A stretch of DNA of 64,000 nucleotides from NCBI RefSeq assembly GCF_949774975.1, contig NC_083105.1, forward strand, positions 68,653,424 through 68,717,423, in the 5' to 3' direction. The stretch is from Lagenorhynchus albirostris. Taxonomy: Eukaryota > Chordata > Mammalia > Artiodactyla > Delphinidae. A program made the position numbers and the translations under genes. This document shows, in pieces, positions 12,427 to 24,431 of the stretch (positions within the stretch are counted from its first letter, which is position 1; each line of letters begins with the position of its first letter). The notes beneath the pieces are model-generated. The model saw only the letters and a program-made list of their open reading frames with translations. It was not told the DNA's origin and searched no databases.

Positions 12427-12629
12427 TTTTTTTTTTTGCGGTATGCGGGCCTCTCACTGTTGTGTCCTCTCCCGTTGCGGAGCACAGGCTCTGGACGTGC
12501 AGGCTCAGCGGCCATGGCTCACGGGCCCAGCCGCTCCGCGGCATGTGGGATCTTCTCGGACTGGGGCACAAACCCGTGTCCCCTGCATTGGCAGGCGGAC
12601 TCTCAACTACTGCGCTACCAGGGAAGCCC
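12427..12629 (-). mobile_element. CHR-family SINE, antisense
   Basis: Minus-strand SINE starting GGGCTTCCCTGGTAGCGCAG at 12629 with its A tail shown as the T run at 12427-12437. Target-site duplication TTTGTCCTAATTTTT flanks it (about 12415-12429, overlapping the T run, and 12628-12644). Confidence 0.92.
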
Positions 12630-12649
12630 TTTGTCCTAATTTTTAAAAA

Positions 12650-13810
12650 GGCATTAACTGCATTTCAAGCACACACTTGAGATATTGGTAATGTTTTTTG
12701 GTCATAGTAATTTAGGAAAAAGACATGAATATGTGATTTGGACTTGGAATATGATTGAGAGCCATTTAAAGAAAAGTTCAAAGTGATGAAAGAGTTTCTG
12801 TGTTGAGCTCCAGATATAGTGGGGGAAACTGCTGCATGCTTTCAGCATTGAGCAGATCGATTATATACGTAATTTAGAAAGAGGATTATCTACACTTACT
12901 CATCCTGTGCAAAGTAAACAATTATGCTCTCTTCTCAAACTTTTCCTTTGCTTTCAACAGTTTAAAAATATCTGAGTGCAGTGATATAGAAATAGTGTGT
13001 GTGATTTAATTCACCTTTTAGAGTGCTTTACTCATGTTGCAAAAATAACTTAGTGATCTCTATTCAAAGAGTTTCTGGAAATAACATTAAAATTAGCTGG
13101 GAAGAGCACATATGTGGTGTATAGTATATCTAATGAAAAAAGAGTGTGTTAAATGAGCAAAGATGTTCAATTATTTGCTATTCCAAAAATTTTATCCTTA
13201 GAAAATTTGGGTGACATGATCAGGTTAAAACGTAATTTTACATGCATTATTATTTTTTCAACAGATTTATTTTGATATGCAATGACTTACTGTTTAATTA
13301 ATATTGGAAATACTTACTGTGTCAGAAAACTCCACATTCCTTTAGGTTTACAAAGGTTTGACTTGATGCTATTCACCTTGCTACAGATTTAATAATGTAA
13401 ATTTCAAGAGCATCATTTGATTCTCAGGAATTAGCCCTATTTATTGAAACACAATTGCTATTAGAGACACTTATCAACTAGAAAGCCTAACCTACATTAC
13501 ACTGACTTAATATCATTGCTTTCAATTCTTTGAGTTGCTTTTACTGATGTTATTTAGGATGGGGAAAATTTTCAAACACACTAAAATAAAAACTAATGAT
13601 TTATTTTCGTACTTTATGTTCAACCATTTATGTTACCTTTCCCTTCAACTCAGTGTTCTACCTGTTCTTAATTCTTTGCACATATTTACTTTGTGCATAT
13701 GCAGAATGTCATTTTCTAACTTAAAAACGAAAACATCTTTCTGATAAGAGTAATGGTCTCTGTAAGCAAAATGTGTTCACTTTGTTAAAATCAGTTCTTT
13801 ACAGATGACT
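12650..13810. other. Intron, unassigned
   Basis: AT-rich intronic sequence with no gene or repeat that I can name. Confidence 0.5.
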
Positions 13811-13814
13811 TTGA

Positions 13815-14125
13815 AGGTGAAGGTGGTCAGAGGGTACAAATATACAGTTATAAGATAAATTACTCTTGGGGATGTAATGTACAGCATGGTGACTACAGTT
13901 AACAATGCTGTATTGTATATTTGAAAGTTGCTAAGAGAGTAGATCTGAAAAGTTCTTATCATAACAAAAAAAATTGCAACTATGCATGGTGATAGATGTT
14001 AACCAAACTTATTGTAGTGGTTATTTTGCAATATGTACATATATCAAATCATTGTACACCTAAGACTAATACAATGATATATGTCAATTATCTTAATTTT
14101 AAAAAATGGCTAAAATAATAAAGAA
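13815..14125 (+). mobile_element. Older L1 3' end (L1MA-like)
   Basis: This has the familiar 3'UTR end of mammalian L1M elements: GGTCAGAGGGTACAAATATA, AATGTACAGCATGGTGACTA, TTGTACACCTAAGACTAATA and a final AT-rich tail. Orientation is plus. Confidence 0.75.
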
Positions 14126-14381
14126 GGTAGTCTCTAAACATGCCATGTATGAACATTTGCTGAAGCACTATTTGGAAATTATTTCAAAATAGTTGGTCAG
14201 TTACTAGCGACATAATTTGTTTCATGCTTTGCATGAACTTTATTTTGCCTAGGATTTTCTTAAACTATTTAAACAATTCATACCATTTCTTTTCCTTTTG
14301 CTAATTATGAATTAATGTTTACTATTTTATGAGACCTACTATAAAGCAATATGAATCCTATAGCCAGGGAAATAAATACTT

Positions 14382-14397
14382 AAAGAATAAAAGATTG
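14382..14397. repeat. Target-site duplication, left copy, of L1 copy 2
   Basis: AAAGAATAAAAGATTG here is repeated exactly at 20358-20373 and marks the insertion borders of the L1 between. Confidence 0.93.
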
Positions 14398-15285
14398 GGG
14401 GATTGGTTCAAGATGGAAGAGTAGAAGGACATGCACTCACTCCCTCTTGCGGGAGCACCAGAATCACAACTAACTGCTGAACAATCATCGACAGGAAGAT
14501 ACTAGAACTCACCAAAGAGATACCCCACATCCAAAAACAAAGGAGAAGCCACAATGAGCTGGTAAGAGGGGCGCAATCAAAATAAAACTGCTGGGTGGGT
14601 GACTGACAAACTGGAGAACACTTAATACCACAGAAGTCCACCAACTGGAGTGAAGGCTCTGAGCCCCATGTCAGGCTTCCCAACCTGGGGGTCCGGAAAT
14701 GGGAGAAGAATTCCTAGAGAATCAGACTTTGAAGGCTAGCAGGATTTGACTGTAGGACTTCGACAGGACTGGGGGAAACAGAGGCTCCACTCTTGGAGGG
14801 CACACACAAAGTAGTGTGAGCATCGGGACCCAGGGGAAGGAGCAGTGACCCCATAGGAGACTGAACAAGACCTACCTGCTCTTGTTGGAGGGTCTCCTGC
14901 AGAGGCGTGGGGGTGGCTGTGGCTCACCGTGAGAACAAGGACACTGGCAGCAGAAGTTCTGGGAAGTACTTCTTGGCATGAACCCTCCCAGAGTCCACCA
15001 TTAGCCCCACCAAAGAGCTGGGTAAGCTCCAGTGTTGTCCTCAGGCCAAACCAACAGGGAGGGAACCCAGCCCCCACCCATCAGCAGACAAGCAGATTAA
15101 ACTTTTACTGAGCTCTGCCCACCAGAGAAACAGCCAGCTCCACCCACCACCAGTCCCTCCCATCAGGAAACTTGCACAAGCCTCTTAGATAGCCTCATCC
15201 ACCAGAGGGCAGACAGCAGAAGCAAGAAGAACTACAATCCTGCAGCCTCTGGAACAAAAAACACATTCACAAAAAGATAGACAAC

Positions 15286-16212
15286 ATGAAAAGGCAGAGG
15301 ACTATGTACCAGGCAAAGGAACAAGATAAAACCCCAGAAGAACAACTAAATGAAGTGGAGATAGGCAACCTTGCAGAAAAAGAATTCAGAATAATGATAG
15401 TGAAGATGATCCAGGACCTCGGAAAAAGAATGGAGGCAAAGATTGAGAAGATGCAAGAAATGTTTAACAAAAACCTAGAAGAATTAAAGAACAAACACCT
15501 AGAAGAATTAAAGAACAAACAAACAGAGATGAACAATACAATACCTGAAATGAAAACTACACTTGACGGAATCAATAGCAGAATAACTGAGGCAGAAGAA
15601 TGGAGAAGTGACCTGAAAGGCAAAATGGTGGAATTCACTGCCACGGAACAGAATAAAGAAAAAAGAATGAAAAGAAATGAAGACAGCCTAAGAGACCTTT
15701 GGGACAACATTAAACGCAACAACATTCACATTATAGGGGTCCCAGAAGGAGAAGAGAGAGAGAAAGGACCTGAGCAAATATTTGAAGAGATTATAGTCGA
15801 AAACTTCCCTAACATGGGAAAGGAAATAGCCACCAAAGTCCAGGAAGTGCAGAGAGTCCCAGGCAGGATAAACCCAAGGAGAAACACATGGAGACACATA
15901 GTAATCAAATTGACAAAAATTAAAGACAAAAATTATTCAAAGCAGCAAGGGAAAAATGACAAATAACATACAAGGGAACCCCTATAAAATTAACAGCTGA
16001 TTTCTCAGCAGAAACTCTACAAGCCAGAAGGGAGTGGCATGATATATTTAAAATGATGAAAGGGAATAACCTACAACCAAGGTTATTCTGCCCGGCAAGG
16101 ACCTCGTTCAGATTCGACAGAGAAATAAAAAGCTTTACAGACAAGCAAAACCTAAGAGAATTCAGCACCACCAAACCAGCTCTACAACAAATGCTAAAGG
16201 AACTTCTCTAAG
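15286..16212 (+). pseudogene. L1 ORF1 remnant, copy 2
   Basis: The open part (15286-15966, 226 codons) begins MKRQRTMYQAKEQDKTPEEQ, has a coiled-coil region and the RNA-binding part with IIVENFPNMGKEIATKVQEV, then ends early after a frameshift near 15930. The C-terminal segment continues in another frame to the TAA/TAG region near 16212 (ALQQMLKELL). A 24-bp tandem duplication (15474-15521) doubles eight residues, LEELKNKH/Q, in the coiled coil. It is not a working ORF1p. Confidence 0.88.
15474..15521 (+). repeat. 24-bp tandem duplication in L1 ORF1 coiled coil
   Basis: CCTAGAAGAATTAAAGAACA plus four bases occurs twice back to back. The other L1 ORF1 copies in the window have one unit only. 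Confidence 0.93.
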
Positions 16213-16287
16213 TGGGAAACACAAGAGATGAAAAGGACCTGCAAAAACAAACCCATAACAATTAAGAAAATGGTCATAGGAACATAC

Positions 16288-19200
16288 ATGTCGATAATTA
16301 CCTTAAACGTGAATGGATTAAATGCTCCAACCAAAAGACACAGTCTCGCTGAATGGATACAAAAACAAGACCCATATATATGCTGTCTACAAGAGACCCA
16401 CTACAGACCTAGGGACGCGTACAGACTGAAAGTGAGGGGATGGAAAAACACATTCTGTGCAAATGGAAATCAAAAGAAAGCTGGAGTAGCAATACTCATA
16501 TCAGATAAAATCGAGTTTAAAATAAAGAACGTTACAAGAGACAAGGAAGGACACTACATAATGATCAAGGGATCAATCCAAGAATAAGATATAACAATTA
16601 TAGATATATATGCACCCAACATAGGAGCACTTCAATACATAAGGCAACTGCTAACAGCTATAAAAGAGGAAGTCAACAGTAACACAATAATAGTGGGGGA
16701 CTTTAACACCTCACTTACACCAATGGACAGATCATCCAAACAGAGAATTAATAAGGAAACACAAGCTTTAAATGACACAATAGATCAGCTAGATGTAATT
16801 TATATTTATAGGACATTCCATCCAAAAACAGCAGATTACACTTTTTTTTCAAGTGCACATGGAACATTCTCCAGGATAGATCACATCTTGGATCACAAAT
16901 AAAACCTTAGTAAATTAAGAAAATTGAAATCATATCAAGCATCTTTTCTGACCACAACACTATGAGATTAGAAATGAATTACAGGGAAAAAAACATAAAA
17001 AAACATAAAGACATGGAGGCTAAACAATACGTTACTAAATACCCAAGCTCACTGAAGAAATCAAAGAGGAAATCAGAAAATACCTGGAGACAAATTACAA
17101 TGGAAACATGATGATCCAAAATCTGTGGATGCAGCAACAGCAGTTCTAAGAGGGAAGTTTATAGAAATACAAGCCTACCGTAAGAAACAAGAAAAATCTC
17201 AAACAATCTAACCTTACACCTAAAGGAACTAGAGAAAGAACAAACAAAACCCAAAGTTAGCTGAAGGAAAGAAATCATAAAGATCAAAGCAGAAATAAAT
17301 GAAATAGAAACAAAGAAAACAATAGATCAATAAAACTAAAAGCTTGTTCTTGGAGAAGATAAACAAAACTGATAAACCATTAGCCAGACTCATCAAGAAA
17401 AAGAGGGAGAGGACTCAAATCAGTAAAATTAGAAATGAAAAAGGAGAAGTTATAACAGAAACTGCAGTAATACACACCATCCTGAGACTACTACAAGCAA
17501 CTCTATGCCAATAAAATGGACAACCTGGAAGAAATGGACAAATTCTTACAGCGGTATAACCTTCCAAGACTGAACCAGGAAGAAATAGAAAATATGAACA
17601 GACCAATCACCAGTAATGAAATTGAAACTGTGATTAAAAATCTTCCAACAAACAAAAGTCAAGGACCTGTTGACTTCACAGGTGACTTCTATCAAACATT
17701 TAGAGAAGAGCAAATACCCATGCTTCTCAAACTCTTCCAAAAAATTGAAGAGGAAGGAACACTCCCAACTCATTCCGTGAGGCCACCATCACCCTGATAC
17801 CAAAACCAGAGAAGGATACTACAAAAAAAGAAAATTACAGACCAATATCACTGATGAATATAGATGCAAAAATCCTCAACAAAATCCTAGGAGACAGAAT
17901 CCAACAACACATTAAAAGGATCATGCACCATGATCAAGTGGGATTTATCCGAGGGATGCAAGGATTCTTCAATATACACAAATCAATCACTGTGATACAC
18001 CATATTAACAAATTGAATGAAACCATATGATCATCTCAATAGATGCAGAAAAAGCTTTTGACAAAATTCAACACCCATTTATGATAAAATATCTCCAGAA
18101 AGTGGTCATAGAGGGAACCTACCTCAACATAATAAAGGCCATATATGACAAACCCACAGGAAATATCATTGTCAATGGTGAAAAACTGAAAGTATTTCCT
18201 CGAAGATCAGTAACAAGACAAAGGTGCCCACTCTCACCACTCTTATTCAACATAGTTTTGGAAGTTTTACCACAGCAATGAGAGAAGAAAAAGAAATAAA
18301 AGGAATACAAATTGGAAAAGAAGTAAAACTGTCACTGTTTGCAGATGACATGATACTATACATAGAGAATCCTAAAGATGCCACCGGAAAACTCCTAGAG
18401 CTAATCAATGAATCTGGTAAAGTTGCAGGATACAGAATTAATGCACAGAAATCTCTTGCATTCCTATACACAAATGGTGAAAAATCTGAAAGAGAAATTA
18501 AGGAAACACTCCCATTTACCATTGCAACAAACAGAACAAAATACCTAGGAATAAACCTACCTAAGGAGACAAAAGGCCTGTATGCAGAAAACTATAAGAC
18601 ACTGCTGAAAGAAATTAAAGATGATACAAATAGATGGAGAGAAATACCGTGTTCTTGGATTGGAAGAATCAATATTGTGAAAATGACTATACTGCCGAAA
18701 GCAATCTACAGATTCAATGCAATCCCTATCAAACTACCAATGGCAATTTTTACGGAACTAGAACAAAAAATCTTAAAATTTGTATGGAGACACAAAAGAC
18801 CCCGAATAGCCAAAGAAGTCTTAAGGGAAAAAACCGGAGCTGGCGGAATCAGACTCCCTGACTTCAGACTATACTACAAAGCTACAGTAATCAAGACAAT
18901 ATGGTAATGGCACAAAAACAGAAGTATAGGTTAATGGAACAGGATAGAAAGCCCAGAGATAAACCCACGCACCTGTGGTCAACTAATCTATGACAAAGCA
19001 GGCAAGAATGGAGAAATGACAGTCTCTTCAATAAGTGGTGCTGAGAAAACCAGACAGCTACATGTAAAAGAATGAAATTAGAACACTCCCTAACACCATA
19101 CACAAAAATAAACTCAAAATGGATTAGAGAACTAAATGTAAGGGTGGACAGTATAAAACTCTTAGAGGAAAACATAGGAAGGACACTCTTTGACATAAAT

Positions 19201-20137
19201 CACAGCAAGATCTCTTTTTGATCCACCAACTAGAGTAATGGAAATAAAAGCAAAAATAACCAAATGGGATCTAATGATACTTAAAAGTTTTTACAGGGCT
19301 TCCCTGGTGGCGCAGTGGTTGAGAGTCCGCCTGCCGATGCAGGGGACACAGGTTTGTGCCCCGGTCTGGGAGGATCCCACATGCCGCGGAGCAGCTGGGC
19401 CCATGAGCCGTGGTCGCTGGGCCTGTGCGTTCGGATCCTGTGCTCCGCAGCGGGAGAGGCCGCAACAGTGAGAGGCCCACGTACCACAAAAAACAAAAAA
19501 CAAAAAAAACCACAAAACAAACAAAAAAATAGGCAGAAGACCTAAATAGACATTTCTCCAAAGAAGACATACAGATGGCCAAGAAGCACATGAAACCCTC
19601 TCAACATCACTAATTGTTAGAGAAATGCAAATCAAAACTACGGGGAGTTATCACCTCACACCAGTTAGAATGGGCATCATCAGAAAATCTACAAACAACA
19701 AATGCTGGAGAGGGTGTGGAGAAAAGGGAACCCTCTTGCACTGTTGGTGAGAATGTAAATTGATACAGCCACTATGGAGAACAGTATGGAGGTTCCTTAA
19801 AAAACTAAAAATAGAATTATCATATGACCCAGCAATCGCACTACTGGGCATATACCCAGAAAAAAACATAATTCAAAAAGACACATGCACCCCAATGTTC
19901 ATTGCAGCACTATTGACAATAGCCAGGTCATGGAAGGAACCTAAGTGTCCATTCACAGATGAATGGATAAAGAAGATGTGATACATGTGTACAATGGAAT
20001 ATTACTCAGCCATAAAAAGGAATGAAACTGGGTCATTTGTAGAGATGTGGATGGATCTAGAGACTATCATACAGACTGAAGTAAGTCAGAAAGAGAAAAA
20101 CAAATATCGTACATTAACTCATATATGTGTAACCTAG
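16288..20137 (+). pseudogene. L1 ORF2 (endonuclease-reverse transcriptase) remnant, copy 2
   Basis: ORF2 starts MSIITLNVNGLNAPTKRH at 16288. The endonuclease part is stopped at 16585-16587 (IMIKGSIQE then TAA). RT pieces follow at 17516-17797, 18027-18281 and 18224-18907, with the catalytic FADD box at 18338-18349. The C-terminal region is interrupted by a SINE (19296-19530) and resumes to the TAG at 20135. Several frame breaks make it non-functional. Confidence 0.9.
19296..19530 (+). mobile_element. CHR-family SINE nested in L1 copy 2
   Basis: Plus-strand SINE from GGGCTTCCCTGGTGGCGCAG to an A-rich tail (CAAAAAAC units). Compared with the same ORF2 place in L1 copy 3, about 165 bp of L1 between AAAAGTTTTTACA and GGCAGAAGACC are missing, and no target-site duplication is visible. 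Confidence 0.9.
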
Positions 20138-20357
20138 AAAAATGGTACAGATGAACCAGTTTGCAGGACAGAAATAGAGACACAGATGTAGAGAACAAAC
20201 GTATGGACATTAAGGGGGAACTGGTGGTGGGGGTGGTAGTGGGATAAATTGGGAGGTTGGGATTGACAGATACACACTAATATGTATAAAATGGATACCT
20301 AATAAGAACCTGCTGTATAAAAAAATAAATGAAATAAAAATTTTTTAAAAGATAAAA

Positions 20358-20373
20358 AAAGAATAAAAGATTG
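20358..20373. repeat. Target-site duplication, right copy, of L1 copy 2
   Basis: Exact second copy of AAAGAATAAAAGATTG. Confidence 0.93.
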
Positions 20374-21080
20374 AATACATTTTAACTGGATCAATAAAAG
20401 TTCTAATATATAGCACTCTAAAGTGGAGTGATTACAGTAAAATTTAACAATATTCCATGATTTTATAAAACAAAAGCTACCTTACAAATCTAAACTAGCA
20501 GTTCCTACAGTGTAGTCTGGGATGCGATACTCGTCCTTCGGCATGTTCCATGAAAGGGAAGAGAGGACTTGGCCAAGTAGTTGTGTGAGATGCTGCATGT
20601 AATACCTCTCTTGTAGATTTAATATTTATGCATATATGTTAGCCTATTCAAGACTCCATGAAGGCATCTGTTTAATTTTTTTACTCAACTTTTCTCAAAC
20701 TGTGGAATGATTTTGTTCTTTAAAACCAATGTTCTCACACCCCTTCCCCAACAGCATCTGGTAAATACTAATCCAGCACACCAGGGCACTGTGACGGAGG
20801 GTGCTCAGTGCCTCAATGTAGTTGTGGTATTGAGCCAAAAAGTAGATACATCCATTTCTAGAGTTAGACAACGGGCTTGTAACTGATAAGAGCTAGAACT
20901 AAAACCCAGGTCTCCTGACTATGTAGGACTTCTGAGGCCATGCTCAAGTGACTATAGCAGGACAGTGTCAGGGGCTAGGGCATGAACCACATCAGGTTCT
21001 GAAATAACTTTTGTACCAAGACCTAATTAGGAAATACTTAGGGTAGAATGCTGAAGCTCCATAAGATCAGATAAAGTAGT
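20374..21080. other. Intron, mostly unassigned
   Basis: Intronic sequence. Around 20870-20960 the phrase AGAACTAAAACCCAGGTCTC resembles a minus-strand MIR core, but the match is weak. Confidence 0.4.
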
Positions 21081-21084
21081 CAGA

Positions 21085-21305
21085 GCTGAAGCTAGACTGC
21101 CTTTGGATGGAAACTGTTCTGTTGCTTACCAGCCACCTAACCTTGAGTGCGTTACTTAACTTCTCTGTACCTTAGTTTTCTCATCCGTAAAATGGATACA
21201 ATAGTTTCTAGCTCATAGGATTTGTTGTGAGAATTACTAAATGAATTAATACATTTAAACTTAGATCACATCACAAACATAGTAAACATTCAATAAACAT
21301 TATTT
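21085..21305 (+). mobile_element. MIR SINE fossil
   Basis: Recognised by TTACTTAACTTCTCTGTACC, TCATCCGTAAAATGGATACA and the following CATAGGATTTGTTGTGAGAA, the conserved MIR core and 3' part. Plus orientation. Confidence 0.8.
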
Positions 21306-21637
21306 CTAGTTATGTGTTTATGAGGAAGTAGCAAACATGGATACCCTACCATTATGGTGACCTAATATGGGGTGGTAGTTTTAGGAATAAGAGAAGCATG
21401 TTGTGCATGCTAACTGGGAAAGCCTCTGAAGTAACACGTGGGCCTTCTGGTCATTCATCTGCCTGATTCACAATTCAGCTTAATTGAATAGTTATTCAAT
21501 AAAAGCACCTCTAAATATCCAAATATTATAAAAGGTATGTATGTATAGAGTGTGAGCACATAGATTATAAAGGTCAGTACATAAAACAATAGGAGCTGCA
21601 TACAATTAAATGAGCAAGATGACCTTGTTTTTATTTT

Positions 21638-21841
21638 ATTTTTTTTTGCGGTACGCGGGCCTCTCACCGTTGTGGCCTCTCTCCCGTTGTGGAGCACAGG
21701 CTCTGGACGCGCAGGCTCAGCGGCCATGGCTCACGGGCCCAGCCGCTCTGCGGCATGTGGGATCTTTCCGGACCGGGGCACGAACCCGTGTCCCCTGCAT
21801 CGGCAGGCGGACTCTCAACCACTGCGCCACCAGGGAAGCCC
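21638..21841 (-). mobile_element. CHR-family SINE, antisense
   Basis: Minus-strand SINE starting GGGCTTCCCTGGTGGCGCAG near 21841, A tail shown as the T run at 21638-21647. I could not find a clean target-site duplication. Confidence 0.92.
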
Positions 21842-21927
21842 CCTATATTTATTTTTATGGTGTACTGTGGACACATAAATTGTGGATTGTGACACAGAAT
21901 GTAGTGAATTTTTTGCTGAATCATCTA

Positions 21928-22092
21928 GAACAGTATTTTCCAAGCTCTAATGCGTGTTCAGATCACTTGAGGATCTTGTTAAAATATAGATTCTGACTCA
22001 CCTGTCCAGGGTGGGGCCTGAGATTCCTTATTTCTAATCAGCTCTAGGTGATACAAATGCTGCTGATCAATGAGTGAATCTCAGTAGCAAGA
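21928..22092 (+). mobile_element. MER5-type (hAT-Charlie) DNA transposon fossil
   Basis: GATCACTTGAGGATCTTGTTAAAATATAGATTCTGACTC-type layout and GGGTGGGGCCTGAGATTCCT match the MER5 consensus as I remember it. It is non-autonomous and long inactive. Confidence 0.75.
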
Positions 22093-22099
22093 TTTAAGA

Positions 22100-22290
22100 T
22101 ACTGTTTCTCAAACTTGGCTTCACATTGGAATCATTAAAAAGCCAGGGAATTTTAAAAGATGCTGATGCCTGGGTCGCAACCCTTAAGATTCTGATTTAA
22201 TTGATAAGGGATGTGGCGTGAGCTTAGGGATTTGTGAAAAGTTCCCTAGGAGATTCCAGTGTGCAGCTAAATTGGAGAATTGATGCTCTG
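22100..22290 (+). mobile_element. Second MER5-type fossil
   Basis: Starts near ACTGTTTCTCAAACTTGGCT and runs through TTAAGATTCTGATTTAATTG to GGAGAATTGATGCT. More diverged than its neighbour; ends about 80 bp before exon B. Confidence 0.65.
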
Positions 22291-22368
22291 GCTCAGACTG
22301 GTTTCAATTTACTTTTTGAGAAAAGGTGTTCATTTTAGGCATCTAATCTTATATTTTTTTCCTTGCAG

Positions 22369-22452
22369 GTTGCAGCGATCTACAAGGACTCAAGTATTGG
22401 AAATCTTATAAACATAGTAATTGTAAAATTAGTTATAATTCATGATGAACAG
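22369..22452 (+). CDS. ADAMTS20: ADAMTS20 exon B: catalytic domain
   Basis: This 84-bp exon (28 codons, phase 0 at both ends) lies between acceptor TTTTTTTCCTTGCAG and donor GTAAGA. It reads VAAIYKDSSIGNLINIVIVK and on through HDEQ, the early alpha/beta core of the reprolysin (M12B) domain. It continues in frame from LTLMSI of exon A across a 12.5-kb intron that holds a full-length L1, and into EGPVISFNAATT of exon C. Because it is a multiple of three, skipping it would keep the frame but remove a core strand. Two MER5-type transposon fossils sit immediately upstream. Confidence 0.93.
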
Positions 22453-22973
22453 GTAAGAAACAGTTCTAAAAGTAGCAATCCTAGCTGTAGTAGGCTCATA
22501 GTGGGAATATAGAGAGAGATCATGAAACCCTTATTAGAAATGAGATATTTTAAAAATGTATATTACAAAACTTGATTTGAAAAGGAGTAGGGTTAACTTT
22601 TTCTGTCGTGATGGAAACAAAATGGAATGACAACAGAGGAAGTAACAAAAATTAATAAACAATTTAAAAATTTAAGGTTGAAAACATTCAGGTATTCACT
22701 TTTATAATCCTACTGTTGAAAGATTTAAAATATAGTAATTTTCAGAAGTTAGCTTTTCAATCCCAAATATTGGAAGGTCTAATTTTTGTGTTTTGATCAC
22801 AGTGTTTTAAGTATTGCTGAAATATGTTTTAGATATGAGGGAGAGATGGTACCACTTCTTCCTTTGCCTGTGAAAATGCTATTTAATGAATTGCATAAAC
22901 ATTGACAGGCTTGGAAGGAAAAAGGCCATGAATGTTTTGACGTAATGTTAAATTGCTGATTTTTTGTGTGTAG
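22453..22973. other. Intron between exons B and C, nothing recognised
   Basis: 521 bp of AT-rich sequence without recognisable repeats. Confidence 0.6.
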
Positions 22974-23098
22974 GAAGGACCAGTCATCAGTTTTAATGCG
23001 GCTACCACGTTACGCAACTTCTGTTTATGGCAGCAAACTCAGAATGTTCTAGATGATGCCCACCCATCCCACCATGATACTGCTGTTCTTATCACTAG
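22974..23098 (+). CDS. ADAMTS20: ADAMTS20 exon C: catalytic domain
   Basis: This exon (125 bp) starts in phase 0 after TTTTTTGTGTGTAG and ends with two bases (AG) of an arginine codon completed by exon D. It encodes EGPVISFNAATTLRNFCLWQ, then a loop ending HPSHHDTAVLITR. The HHDTAVLITR segment is a well-conserved strand and turn of ADAMTS catalytic domains. The intron on its left is only 521 bp. No stop or frameshift is seen. Confidence 0.93.
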
Positions 23099-24431
23099 GT
23101 ACAGTTCTAGAAATAACGCTTGCAATGAAATTGTTTACCCCTTATCTCCTGCGTGATCACCAGTACTCCTTCTTACGTTAATTCTTTATCAATAATACAT
23201 AGAAACGTTCTATGAGAACTTGTATTACAAAAGATACCATTGAATGAAAGCATTCTGTTTTTTTCAGACCAGAACACTGGCCTGATTCCTTAGGAAATTA
23301 GCAACGTTAGGTTGCTAAGTAATGTTTTGACATAAACAAGATAATTTCCTTATTATATTAGTGACAGAGTAAGAATTAGGAAAATTACTTGGAAATTAAT
23401 ATAGTTATGGAACTGAGAACACGTTTTGTTTCTTCCCTAACTTGACCTTTAAATCGCTTGTAAAAGAAAGCCTTTGAATTTATTTTGGACGCCCTATACT
23501 TAAAAATATCTATCTGCTCCTTGTTTTGATGCTCAACGCATGACTTAATTACCGGGCTGCTTTTGCTAGGGTTTTTCTCAAACCTATTTATTTATATGCA
23601 GCTGCTGCTATTATAAAATGAGTATCCATTTTACATGTACCACTATACATTGTTAATTCACATCTTTGTTTCAGCAACGGTCATGCTACCAGAATATTTA
23701 GATCCTGAGTTTGTTGTTTGTTTCGGTTGGTTGCTTGGCCAAGGGGGAAAAATCTTTTACTTGAGGGTCAGACTCAGAGAAATTTTGGCTTTCTAGAACC
23801 CTGAAATGAAAACCTTTAGTCCATGTAAAACAGCTGACGTATTGTCCATGTGCTTTATTTCTTTTCTAAACTAAAACAGAATTGACTCAAATTTATACAG
23901 AGTATTCTATTACCAATCCATGGTACTGCCCTGGGTTATAGTTAGAGGCCAAGCAGCAAAGACTGAAGATAACAGATTAATGATGGGAGGGAGGAAAAGG
24001 GCTGTAAGAGGAGACCATGAGGAAGGAGACTAGAGAACTGTCATAGTGAATGTTTAAGGACTAAGTAATTTAAGAAGGAAAAAATTTAAGCAACTTGGTA
24101 ACATCTGAGGACATCATTATTTTGCAGCTGAGAATAATAGCCGAAGTTCATAAAGGCATTGAAACATCAAGAGTATATTACATATACTACTGCATAAATA
24201 AAGGCAGAGAGGAGAAAAATACACTTAGAAAGCTTTTCATTGAACTTGGTTAAGCTTCAGCTGTTCACAGCAATCACTTTTATATAGCACCTATTGCTTA
24301 TTGATATGCAAAAATGGTGTATTACTCTAGGTTTAGGGTAATAGTCATGTCATAGTTAAAGCTTCTTTATCTTTGTTTTGGCATTTTGCAAAAATATTTT
24401 CTGAAAATGCTTCAAAATCTTTTGTTTTAAG
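23099..24431. other. Intron between exons C and D, nothing recognised
   Basis: 1333 bp without a recognisable repeat or gene. It includes TTATTTATATGCAGCTGCTGCT near 23588, an unremarkable acceptor-like site. Confidence 0.55.

Larger units (their letters stand above)
14398..20357 (+). mobile_element. Full-length LINE-1 (L1 copy 2), degraded ORFs
   Basis: The element begins GGGGATTGGTTCAAGATGGA and has a 5'UTR to 15285, ORF1 from 15286, ORF2 from ATG 16288 to stop 20135-20137, and a 3'UTR ending in an A-rich tail. An exact 16-bp target-site duplication flanks it (14382-14397 and 20358-20373). Both ORFs carry stops or frameshifts. A CHR SINE at 19296-19530 lies within ORF2 and replaces about 165 bp of it. 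It sits sense to ADAMTS20 in the intron between exons A and B. Confidence 0.93.

Noticed and set aside
19296..19370. Possible tRNA gene
   Set aside because: The sequence is the tRNA-derived head of a SINE, diverged and lacking a complete cloverleaf.
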